The position numbers and the translations under genes are program-made. This document shows positions 8,376 through 15,548 of a stretch of 45,649 nucleotides of DNA, piece by piece. Source of the stretch: Streptosporangiaceae bacterium (lineage in GTDB: Bacteria; Actinomycetota; Actinomycetes; Streptosporangiales; Streptosporangiaceae); NCBI GenBank assembly GCA_025934375.1, contig JAICYD010000050.1:1-45649 (forward strand), given 5' to 3'. The notes beneath the pieces were generated by a model. The model ran no database searches. It worked only from the letters and a program-made list of their open reading frames with translations, and was not told where the DNA came from. How positions within the stretch are numbered: position 1 is the first letter of the stretch; the number at the start of each line of letters is the position of its first letter.

Positions 8376-8913
8376 AGCGAACCTTTCGCGTGATGTCGGT
8401 GTCGGTTACCGCCAGCAGGCCACTGATCCCCGGCTGCTGGCGAAGATGGGCCATGGCCCGCGACGCGGTGCTCTTGACGGTCCCCGGTGAGATGCCTAGC
8501 AGGTCAGCGACCTCGTTCTCACTGCGGTCATCGAAGTACCGAAGCACGAGGATCGCCCGCTGCTGCTGGGTCAGCGTGCGCAGCGCCGCCAGCAGGACGG
8601 GACGGATCTCCACCGCGGCCGTGGTGTCGGCCGCCCGCAGGTCGCCATCGTCGTGCGCGTCGACCAGGCGGATCTCCGCCGGGCGGCGCTGCCGCGCCCG
8701 GGCCAGGTCGATGACGATGTTGTGCATCACCCGCCGGCAGAACGCCTGCGGGTTGTCCACGCGTGACCAGCGGGCGGCCAGGCGGTGTAGCGTTTCCTGA
8801 TACGCGTCCTCGCCCAGGCCCCGGTCGGACGTGAGCAGCGTCGCCAGTCGAAGGAGGACGTCACCGGATTGCGCGACGAACTCCTCGAAGGCACGTTCCT
8901 GCTTCCTGTCCAC
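8368..8913 (-). CDS. SigE-family ECF RNA polymerase sigma factor
   Basis: A 181-residue sigma factor with only regions 2 and 4. Region 2 spans about residues 10-75 (EFVAQSGDVLLRLATLLTSD, GEDAYQETLHRLAARW, NPQAFCRRVMHNIVIDLAR). Region 4 spans about 108-160 (ALRTLTQQQRAILVLRYFDD, SENEVADLLGISPGTVKSTASRAMAHLR), with the helix-turn-helix NEVADLLGISPGTVKS. It belongs to the actinobacterial SigE-like ECF group rather than to SigE of the housekeeping stress system. The GTG start at 8913 is preceded by AGGAGG. Its stop lies within the start of the downstream membrane protein. ECF operons are often autoregulated, but no clear promoter motif is visible upstream. Confidence 0.88.
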   Translation of the reverse strand: MDRKQERAFEEFVAQSGDVLLRLATLLTSDRGLGEDAYQETLHRLAARWSRVDNPQAFCRRVMHNIVIDLARARQRRPAEIRLVDAHDDGDLRAADTTAAVEIRPVLLAALRTLTQQQRAILVLRYFDDRSENEVADLLGISPGTVKSTASRAMAHLRQQPGISGLLAVTDTDITRKVRYA

Positions 8914-9130
8914 TCAGCCTCCTCACTGTCGCCCTTCACCCCCGTAGACGACAGCTCGCGGAATCTCGTTGAGCCGGGCCCAAGCGTCGCGGTCCCCTCG
9001 GCCGGGACGGCTGAAGAAAAACGGGAATGCGTGACACGCACGCGCATGGTCGACTAGTATCGGTAACGCAACCGAGAAGGGTGCGGATATGGACAGGGAG
9101 GCCGCCACGCGGGCGGCCCCCCTGGGTGCA
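8914..9130. other. intergenic stretch with a possible plus-strand promoter
   Basis: No convincing gene. GTGACA (9031-9036), an 18-nt spacer and TAGTAT (9055-9060) resemble a sigma-70 promoter on the plus strand, pointing at an ORF (9089-9409) whose translation looks non-protein-like. The 12-mer CATGGTCGACTA at 9045-9056 recurs at 12893-12904. Confidence 0.3.
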
Positions 9131-9319
9131 TCAGGCGCGGGAACCGTCAATCCACCACGCCGGCTGCACGGAGGCGGTGGCGCCACCAGCCGTCGACACG
9201 AGAAGGGAACTACCCATAACGGACAATGGGCACATTGCAAGGACGAAGGCCGTCACTCCGGTCGCATACGCACGCTTGGGTGCCGAAAGACCCATGCGGC
9301 GTCTGTGGTTTATTCGCAT
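9131..9319 (-). CDS. possible small secreted peptide (62 aa) downstream of the SARP gene
   Basis: The frame starting at ATG 9319 has the shape of a secretion signal. It has a basic N region (MRINHRRRMGLSAPKRAYA), a hydrophobic core (TGVTAFVLAMCPLSVMG, then SSLLVS) and an Ala-X-Ala-like cleavage site at GGATA/SV, leaving a 13-residue tail SVQPAWWIDGSRA. An inner ATG at 9295 would keep the signal. Neither start has a good Shine-Dalgarno sequence. It lies 127 bp past the stop of the SARP-TPR regulator on the same strand, with three phased repeats in between (9396-9423). I do not recognise a family. It may be chance, but a signal sequence with a short Trp-rich tail beside a TPR-type regulator is suggestive of a peptide signal. 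Confidence 0.4.
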   Translation of the reverse strand: MRINHRRRMGLSAPKRAYATGVTAFVLAMCPLSVMGSSLLVSTAGGATASVQPAWWIDGSRA

Positions 9320-9395
9320 ACCAGGAATTCTGCACCGGATCACCGGCTTTGGCGGCAACTTGGACAAACCTCTTCACAAGCTGCGCAAGGCGCGA

Positions 9396-9423
9396 GTAAC
9401 TACAGGTAGCGAGCTAGTAGCTA
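9396..9423. promoter_or_regulatory. three phased heptamer direct repeats, candidate SARP operator
   Basis: GTAACTA (9396-9402), GTAGCGA (9406-9412) and GTAGCTA (9417-9423) recur at 10- and 11-bp steps, so they face one side of the helix. SARP regulators such as AfsR bind heptamer direct repeats with about 11-bp spacing near the -35 region. The site lies between the SARP stop and the small peptide ORF. I see no clear -10 downstream on the minus strand. Confidence 0.4.
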
Positions 9424-9446
9424 CTTTGCCCCCAATGTCCCTATTA

Positions 9447-12400
9447 TCATGACTCTAGGGCTTCAAGCCGATTTTCTATATCCTCGGCTTCAGGGACAGC
9501 GACGACGCGGAAGGCGTCGAGCGCCTGGCGCCAGTAGATCCTGGCTTCCTTCTGGTCATGCATGCGGTATCTCGTTTCCGCCACGCCGGCCAGCGCCTTG
9601 CCCTTCTGGTAAATATCCTCAGTTTCCAAGGAAATCCGCAGTACACTCCGGTAACGCTCCAGCGCTTCCGCGTAGCGACCGCACCCGCGCAGTGAGTCCG
9701 CCACCCCCTGCTCCGTGATCGCCTGGGTTCGAAGATCGCCGATATCCCTGGCTATCGCCGCTGCTTGCTGATGGTGAACGAGCGCGGCGTCAAAGGCTTC
9801 ATGGAGCTGATAGGCCTCTCCGATATCATGAAGCGCCCACGCCTTATGCAGGATATCGCCCGTTTCCCGGAAAGATTCGAGGGCGGCCCGGTACTCCGCG
9901 ATGGCCTCTTCATATCGTCCGCGTGACTGCGCGATATGCCCCATGTTAAGGCGAAGAATTGCTATCTCTTGGCGCGCGCCCACGTCCCGGTACACCGCTA
10001 GCGCCTTCTCGAACTTTTCAACGGCGTCTCGGTGGAATCCCCGGTTGAATAGCATATCACCGATGTTGTTAGATGCTTTCGCTTCCCCGCGGCGATCGCC
10101 GGTCTCCTGGTACAGAACGCAGGCCCTGCCGAGCCTCTCTATCGCCTCTGAATAACGCCCCAGCCCGTGGTAGGCGGTTCCGGCGTGGAAGAGGGCCTCG
10201 GCCATGCCATGCTTGTCCCCGCATTCACCATAAAGATAAAACGCCTCCTCGTGGTAGGCGAGGGCATCTCTGGTATGCCCCATGTACCGGCGGATCGTCC
10301 CTAGGCGATCGACCAGTTCCGCCTCGCCGCGCTGGTCGCCCAGCGACCGGTAGATGTCGACGGCCTCGCCGGCGTGAAGCAGCGCGTCCTTGTAGCTACC
10401 GGTCCGCAGTTCGAGCAAGCACAGGTCGCCGGCCGCCCTGGCTTCCCGCGACAGGTCGCTGATGTCCCGGCAGGCGCTCACGGCGAGATGGTGAGCCTCG
10501 GCTCCCGGCTCCCAGAGCCCGTTGGCCTCCAGGAACTCCGCCAGGACGCTGGCGAGATCGGCGCAATACTGCTTCCACTCGTGCCTGGCCGCGTAGTCAG
10601 CGAGCCTGAGCACGTTGCGCCACTCAAGTTCCAGCCATTTCCTGGCGTCCTGGTGCGAGCCGATTCCAAGATTGGCCTGCGAACCGGCCTCGCCTGCCTC
10701 CGCATACGAGGACCCGCGCGACCCTCGATAGGGGTACAGCAACCGGTCCGCGTGGCGCGCCTTCCGAAGGTAGTAATCAAGCAGCCTGCGCTCGGCGAGA
10801 CGGCGCTCCCAGGCCGGGTCATCCCGCTCCGCGACGAAGGACGCGTACCAGCGCACGAGCCCGTGGAAGCGAAACCTGCTCGCGCCGCCCCATTCGACGA
10901 GATGGCGGCTATGCAACGTCGTCATGGCCGACTGCGCGTCCGCCATGCCAGTGCCGACGACGACGGCAGCGGTGCCAACGCTGAAGTCAGGGCACGGGAT
11001 CATCGCCAGCCGCCGGAAGAACTCCCGGTGACCGGCATCCAGCCCTTCGTATGAGCGTTCGAATGTCGCGGCGAGCTGCGGGCTGAGCGCCCCGAACCCG
11101 CTCGGCAGCGCGCGCAGCGCCGCGATGTCGGCGACCCACTCGGCGACGGTGGGGCCACCATCGCGCAGCCCGCTCGCCGTCACGGTCAGGGCGAGCGGCA
11201 GGCATGAGCACAGCCGCACCGCCTTGAGGACGGCCAAAGGGTCATCGATCTTCGCTGGGCCAGCCGTTCGCGTGAACAGCGCGACGGCGGTGTCCTCCGA
11301 CAAGACGTCCAGGCTCCGCACGGCGACGCCGCCCGGTAGCGATCCAAGGCGCTGCCGGGTGGTGACGAGCGTGAGGCAGCTTCCGCTGCGCGGCACGATG
11401 GCGGCTATCGCCTCTCGCCCCGGCACGTCATCAAGGATGATGACTGAGCGTCGTCCCTGCGCCTCCTGCTGCCAGAGCGCGATCAGCTCCCCCATGCTCC
11501 GCGGTCTGGGCGCGGGCGGGATGCCAAGCATCTCGATCAGCTGGCGCAGCGCCTCGGCCTGGTCAAGCGGCACCTGCCCGGCCTCATGGGCGTGGAAGCG
11601 CAAGAAGACTGGCGGATCGGGATACTGGCCGCGAAGGCGCTCGGCGACCTCGACCGCCAGTGACGTCTTGCCAACTCCGCCCGGTCCGTCGATGACGTGG
11701 ACGTTGGGATGCCCTCGATCGCCGGGTGCGGTGAGCGCCGCTATCTCCGCCTCCCGCCCGACAAAGCCAACGACGCGCTGAGGCAAGCCCGCGGACTGCG
11801 GAAGAAGCGTCGCCCGGCGGCGGGCGGGCGTCATTGCGAGCTCGGAGTCATGGCGCAGGATGCGCTCGTAAAGCACGGTGAGGCCCGGATTCAGCTGCAT
11901 TCCCAGTTCATCAAATCGCCGACGGGCTTCGTGGAATAGGCCCAGCGCGTCGGCTTGCCGCCCTGACTGGTAGAGCGCCCGCATGTTGTACCCGATGTAT
12001 TGCTCATCCAGCGGGAACTGCGACGATAGCTGCTGGAGTTCCGCGGTAAGCTCCGCGTGCCGCCCTAGCCCGAGTTCAAGTTCGAGCCGCCTCTTCGTCA
12101 CCGCCCGGAGTTCCTCCTCCAGCCTGTGCTGGAAGCCGGCGACCCACTGCCCCGGCAGGCCAGCCAGCGCCGGCCCCCGCGAAAGGCCTTCCGCCTCGCG
12201 CAGCAAGGCCACCGCACGCTCAGCCTCTCCGCTATCGGTCAGAGCCTTTGCCTGATCGCGGAGCCGCCGAAACCGGTGAAGATCCACGCACTCGCGGTCA
12301 AGCCTCAGCCGGTATCCGGAGGAATTGCTCTCTAGGCGAGTCACGCCGCCATCGGTATCGGTGACCACATCCCTGATGTGGCTGAGGTAGGAGTGCAGCG

Positions 12401-12584
12401 TCCGCACCCTAGCGCCGGAAGGGTTGTCGTCATCCCACGCCCTGCGAATAAGAGTCTCTGAGGTAAGGGTCTCGCCAGCATTGATGGCGAGGATCGCTAG
12501 TAGCGATCGTTCCTTCGCGCGCCGCAGGTCAGGTGGGCGACTGGGCGGCCCGATCTCCAGCGGCCCCAGAATTTTGATCTCCAT
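9447..12584 (-). CDS. SARP-family transcriptional regulator with NB-ARC and TPR domains (AfsR-like)
   Basis: A 1045-residue multidomain regulator. Residues 1-95 form the winged-helix DNA-binding domain (MEIKILGPLEI, TLHSYLSHIRDVV, SSGYRLRL). Residues 100-245 are the bacterial transcriptional activation domain (ECVDLHRFRRL through NPGLTVLYERIL). Residues 270-600 are the NB-ARC STAND ATPase with P-loop GPGGVGKTS (300-308), Walker B SVIILDDV and the SCLPLALTV GLPL-like motif. The remainder, from about 690, is TPR repeats such as GMAEALFHAGTAYHGLGRYSEAIERL and AIAEYRAALESF. ATG 12584 is chosen because the protein then begins exactly at the domain; GTG 12659 would add 25 residues and lacks a ribosome site. 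The TPR part uses many A/T-ending codons, unlike its neighbours. It is head-to-head with an NB-ARC-TPR gene. AfsR-like proteins switch on antibiotic or developmental genes. Confidence 0.92.
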   Translation of the reverse strand: MEIKILGPLEIGPPSRPPDLRRAKERSLLAILAINAGETLTSETLIRRAWDDDNPSGARVRTLHSYLSHIRDVVTDTDGGVTRLESNSSGYRLRLDRECVDLHRFRRLRDQAKALTDSGEAERAVALLREAEGLSRGPALAGLPGQWVAGFQHRLEEELRAVTKRRLELELGLGRHAELTAELQQLSSQFPLDEQYIGYNMRALYQSGRQADALGLFHEARRRFDELGMQLNPGLTVLYERILRHDSELAMTPARRRATLLPQSAGLPQRVVGFVGREAEIAALTAPGDRGHPNVHVIDGPGGVGKTSLAVEVAERLRGQYPDPPVFLRFHAHEAGQVPLDQAEALRQLIEMLGIPPAPRPRSMGELIALWQQEAQGRRSVIILDDVPGREAIAAIVPRSGSCLTLVTTRQRLGSLPGGVAVRSLDVLSEDTAVALFTRTAGPAKIDDPLAVLKAVRLCSCLPLALTVTASGLRDGGPTVAEWVADIAALRALPSGFGALSPQLAATFERSYEGLDAGHREFFRRLAMIPCPDFSVGTAAVVVGTGMADAQSAMTTLHSRHLVEWGGASRFRFHGLVRWYASFVAERDDPAWERRLAERRLLDYYLRKARHADRLLYPYRGSRGSSYAEAGEAGSQANLGIGSHQDARKWLELEWRNVLRLADYAARHEWKQYCADLASVLAEFLEANGLWEPGAEAHHLAVSACRDISDLSREARAAGDLCLLELRTGSYKDALLHAGEAVDIYRSLGDQRGEAELVDRLGTIRRYMGHTRDALAYHEEAFYLYGECGDKHGMAEALFHAGTAYHGLGRYSEAIERLGRACVLYQETGDRRGEAKASNNIGDMLFNRGFHRDAVEKFEKALAVYRDVGARQEIAILRLNMGHIAQSRGRYEEAIAEYRAALESFRETGDILHKAWALHDIGEAYQLHEAFDAALVHHQQAAAIARDIGDLRTQAITEQGVADSLRGCGRYAEALERYRSVLRISLETEDIYQKGKALAGVAETRYRMHDQKEARIYWRQALDAFRVVAVPEAEDIENRLEALES

Positions 12585-12990
12585 GACTGCCCCGTCGGTT
12601 GCTCTCAGGACGGACCGGAACGCTGCGCATACCGGTCGTAACCGCCCCGATTGATTCACGTACCCGAATACGGAGTTGGCTCGGATTAATTAAATAACGT
12701 TTACATAACTTTCATCGCGACCCGCCATCTCTTCTGCTAACGCCGCCCAGCAGTCCCCGGGAGCACAGGAATAGCCGAGCGGAGAGAATCAGTCACTGCA
12801 ACTTGCATAGGTGTCGGCTCTTGGCCATCCAGAAATCCATTGATCGTAATTGCGCGGCACCGGCGGCCGGCACGACCCAAGCGCACGTCGATCATGGTCG
12901 ACTAACTGACGCATACGGCCTACACTAGACGGAACTATCCACCCGCTCGCGCGCGTCGCGTAGATGATCACCCGTGAATAACTGGACAAC
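12585..12990. promoter_or_regulatory. divergent intergenic region with AT-rich island
   Basis: This 406-bp gap separates the SARP and NB-ARC-TPR genes. Positions 12685-12715 form a sharply AT-rich island (ATTAATTAAATAACG, then TTTACATAACTTTCAT), the most AT-rich stretch in the window and a good place for promoters facing the SARP gene. CATGGTCGACTA at 12893-12904 repeats a 12-mer from the far side of the SARP gene (9045-9056). No ORF here looks protein-coding. Confidence 0.35.
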
Positions 12991-15231
12991 GTGGTGTATG
13001 AGGAACGTGAGGCAACAACCTCCGCAGGGGACGGAGGCGATGGCTCATGGAACGAGCTAGGTGGCGTTGTCCACGGGCCCGCCGTCCAAGCGCGGGACGT
13101 GCACGGGGGTCTGCACATTACCGTGGGCCGGCCGACGGAGACGTCCGTGCCCCCGCGGCAGTTGCCGCCGGCCCCCGCGAACTTCACGGGCCGGTCCAGC
13201 GTCCTGGCCGACCTTAACCTCCTCGCGCTCGGGTCCGACGCCACTCGCCGGCTGGCGGTCATCGTGCTCACCGGAGCCGGCGGGCTGGGCAAGACGTCGG
13301 TGGCATCGCACTGGCTGCACTCGATCAGCGACCACTATGAAGGCGGCGCGCTGTTCGCCGACTTGCGCGGGCACCTGCTGGCTGACGCGGCCCTGCCGGG
13401 CGACATCGCCGCCGGGTTCTTGCGTGCGCTCGGCGCCGCGCCCGATCGCCTACCCCCGGACGTCGCCGAGCAGGCTGCCATGTACCGGTCGATGACCACC
13501 GGCCGCCGGATGATCATCTTCCTCGATAACGTGGCCTCAGCCGCCCAGGTGCGCCCACTGCTACCCGGACCGGGCCCCGGGCCCGACGCAGGGCCGGCGA
13601 CGGCGGAGCCGGGTCAGCCGCGGCCGAGCCTGGTCGTCGTGACGACGCGATGGCGGATCGCGGGCCTTGCCCTGGACGGGGCACGGTTCGTGGAACTGCC
13701 TCCGCTGGAGGAGGCGGAGGCACTGGGCCTGTTTGACCGGATGATCGGACCGCAGCGCGCGGCCGCCGAGTCCGCCGAGCGCCGTGCGGTGGTTCGCCTG
13801 TGCGGAGGCATTCCACTGGCGGTCTGCGTAATCGGCGCGCGGCTGGCCGCGCGCCCCGGGTGGCCGGTTAGCCGGATCGCCGGGTCGTTGGCTAGCGAGC
13901 GGAGTCGGCTGGCCGCGCTCAGCCTGGCCGACGGCCTGTCCGTGCGGGCGGCGTTCGATGTGTCGTACCGGTCGCTGTCGCCCGGGGCGGCGCGGGCTTA
14001 CCGGCTGACCGCGCTCATCCCCGGCCCTGGCTTCGATGCCGACCTGGCTGTCGCCGTCTTGACGGATGACGTCGCCGACCTTTCCGAGGCCGCCCGGGCC
14101 GCGCTCGACGAGCTCGCTGACGCCAGCCTCCTCACCGAGGACGTTGCCACCGGGGCGGCCAGGTACCACTACCATGACCTGACCCGGCTGCACGCCCAGG
14201 AAACGGGTGCCCTGGCTCCGCCCGCTGAACGCCACGCCGCCCTGCTCCGGGCCGTCACGTGGTACCTTGACCGCGCCGTCGCGGCCGACCTGGCGGTAAA
14301 CCCCGGCCGATGGCACCTCAACCCGATGTACGAGGCCGCCGCCCTGTCGCCGCGTGCCCACGCCAGTGCCGCGGCGGCGCTGGACTGGCTTGAGTCGAAC
14401 CTGGCCGCCCTGGTGGCAACCGTTCATGCGGCGCATGACCATTCGATGCACGAGCAAGCCTGGATGCTGTGCGAGGCACTGTGGAGTGTGTTCGTGCACC
14501 GCAAGCACTTCGGGCAATGGATCGCCTCACACCTGGTCGGCCTGGCCTCGGCCAGGGCTGGTGGGGATCCGCTGCCGCAGTCCCGGATGCGGGTCCAGCT
14601 TGGCCTGGCCTTCCGGGCAACGCGCCGCACGGGCGAGGCGCGAGAGCAGTTCCTCACCGCGCTTGCCCTCGCCCGGGAAGCCGGGCACCCGCTGAGCGAG
14701 GCGACGGCGCTGGAGCAGATCGGCCTGGCGGACCTAGCCGAGGCCAGGGCCGGGGACGCGATCGGCAGGTTCGCCGCCGCGCGCGACATCCACCGCCGGC
14801 TCGGACGCCAGCGGGGCGTCGCGCTCGCCGACCGTCACATTGGCGAGGCGCTCCGCGACCTCGGCCGCTATGACCAGGCGCTGCTGGAGCTAGCCGAGGC
14901 CCGGCTCCAATTCGCGGCGCTGCCCGACCAGTACCAGGAGGCGCGCACGCTTACCATCGCCGCCCACACGAGCCTGCTGGCCGGCCGGCCGGCGGACGCT
15001 GTCCAGCCCCTCGGACAGGCGCTGTCAATCGTGACCGGACTCGGCTCGCGGTATGAACAGGCGCGCGTCACCCCGTTCCTTGGTGACGCCGCCGCCCAAG
15101 CCGGTGACCTGACCGCTGCCCGTGATTACCTCCGCCGGGCGCTGGACGGTTTCGAGGATCTCGGCGCTCCCGAGGCGGACGAGGTCCGCCAGGAACTCGC
15201 CGCCGTCACCGCGGACGCTGATCCGGGTTAG
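12991..15231 (+). CDS. NB-ARC-TPR (NLR-like STAND) protein with N-terminal amyloid-type motif
   Basis: A 746-residue protein with three parts. Residues 20-43 hold WNELGGVVHGPAVQARDVHG followed by GLHI. The pattern N-x-x-G-x-x-x-x-G-x-x-x-Q-A-x-x-h-x-G resembles the RHIM-related bacterial amyloid signalling motifs found at the ends of actinobacterial NLR-like proteins. A Pro-rich linker follows, then NB-ARC with P-loop GAGGLGKTS (95-103), Walker B MIIFLDNV, the VVVTTRWR sensor and CGGIPLAVCVIG. From about residue 480 there are TPR helices such as EALRDLGRYDQALLELAEARL. Such proteins switch by nucleotide exchange on ligand sensing; the amyloid motif would template a partner effector. No partner with the same motif is visible in the window. 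The start is GTG 12991 (a second GTG follows) with only a weak GGA upstream. Confidence 0.85.
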   Translation: MVYEEREATTSAGDGGDGSWNELGGVVHGPAVQARDVHGGLHITVGRPTETSVPPRQLPPAPANFTGRSSVLADLNLLALGSDATRRLAVIVLTGAGGLGKTSVASHWLHSISDHYEGGALFADLRGHLLADAALPGDIAAGFLRALGAAPDRLPPDVAEQAAMYRSMTTGRRMIIFLDNVASAAQVRPLLPGPGPGPDAGPATAEPGQPRPSLVVVTTRWRIAGLALDGARFVELPPLEEAEALGLFDRMIGPQRAAAESAERRAVVRLCGGIPLAVCVIGARLAARPGWPVSRIAGSLASERSRLAALSLADGLSVRAAFDVSYRSLSPGAARAYRLTALIPGPGFDADLAVAVLTDDVADLSEAARAALDELADASLLTEDVATGAARYHYHDLTRLHAQETGALAPPAERHAALLRAVTWYLDRAVAADLAVNPGRWHLNPMYEAAALSPRAHASAAAALDWLESNLAALVATVHAAHDHSMHEQAWMLCEALWSVFVHRKHFGQWIASHLVGLASARAGGDPLPQSRMRVQLGLAFRATRRTGEAREQFLTALALAREAGHPLSEATALEQIGLADLAEARAGDAIGRFAAARDIHRRLGRQRGVALADRHIGEALRDLGRYDQALLELAEARLQFAALPDQYQEARTLTIAAHTSLLAGRPADAVQPLGQALSIVTGLGSRYEQARVTPFLGDAAAQAGDLTAARDYLRRALDGFEDLGAPEADEVRQELAAVTADADPG

Positions 15232-15546
15232 CGACGCCAGCGGCCTGCCCGCCATCAGCCATGCGTAGGCGGCACACGCGCTCAGCAGGACGGGGCTGCC
15301 CCTGCCGCCGGGCCACGTGCTGACCTGGAACATGACCGGGCGTTCTTCCCCGCGAACGGCAACCAGGCATCCGCGCTGGCCGGCGCGGGCGGCCGCGACC
15401 GTGCTTCCTGGCCATCGGCGCAGCACCCGACGGCCCCATTCCCGCTGCTGGGAGCAGTCACGGTGGCAGACGATCACGTCCGCGAGCTGCAGTGCGCGCG
15501 AACGCCCGCCAGTCATCTCCGCGATGACGAAGTCGCATGTCGTCAT
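15025..15546 (-). CDS. small unknown protein, translationally coupled to the GT-B-like gene
   Basis: A 173-residue protein I cannot assign. It begins MTTCDFVIAEMTGG and contains LQLADVIVCHRDCSQQ and LLSACAAYAWLMAGRPL. ATG 15546 has GGAG 5 nt upstream and sits 2 nt after the TGA of the preceding gene, so it is very likely translated from the same mRNA. A GTG at 15552 overlapping that TGA is an alternative. Its last 207 bp (15025-15231) run antisense through the 3' end of the convergent NB-ARC-TPR gene. The TPR protein looks conserved there, so the tail of this protein beyond about residue 105 may be a late extension caused by loss of a stop. No membrane segment or known motif is seen. Confidence 0.6.
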   Translation of the reverse strand: MTTCDFVIAEMTGGRSRALQLADVIVCHRDCSQQREWGRRVLRRWPGSTVAAARAGQRGCLVAVRGEERPVMFQVSTWPGGRGSPVLLSACAAYAWLMAGRPLASLTRISVRGDGGEFLADLVRLGSAEILETVQRPAEVITGSGQVTGLGGGVTKERGDARLFIPRAESGHD

Positions 15547-15548
15547 GT

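Noticed and set aside
9089..9409. 106-codon plus-strand ORF with AAGGG upstream and a sigma-70-like promoter
   Set aside because: Composition is not protein-like and it is antisense to the better peptide candidate; the promoter alone is kept as a weak feature.
13561..14517. 318-codon minus-strand frame inside the NB-ARC-TPR gene
   Set aside because: Antisense shadow of a well-supported multidomain gene.
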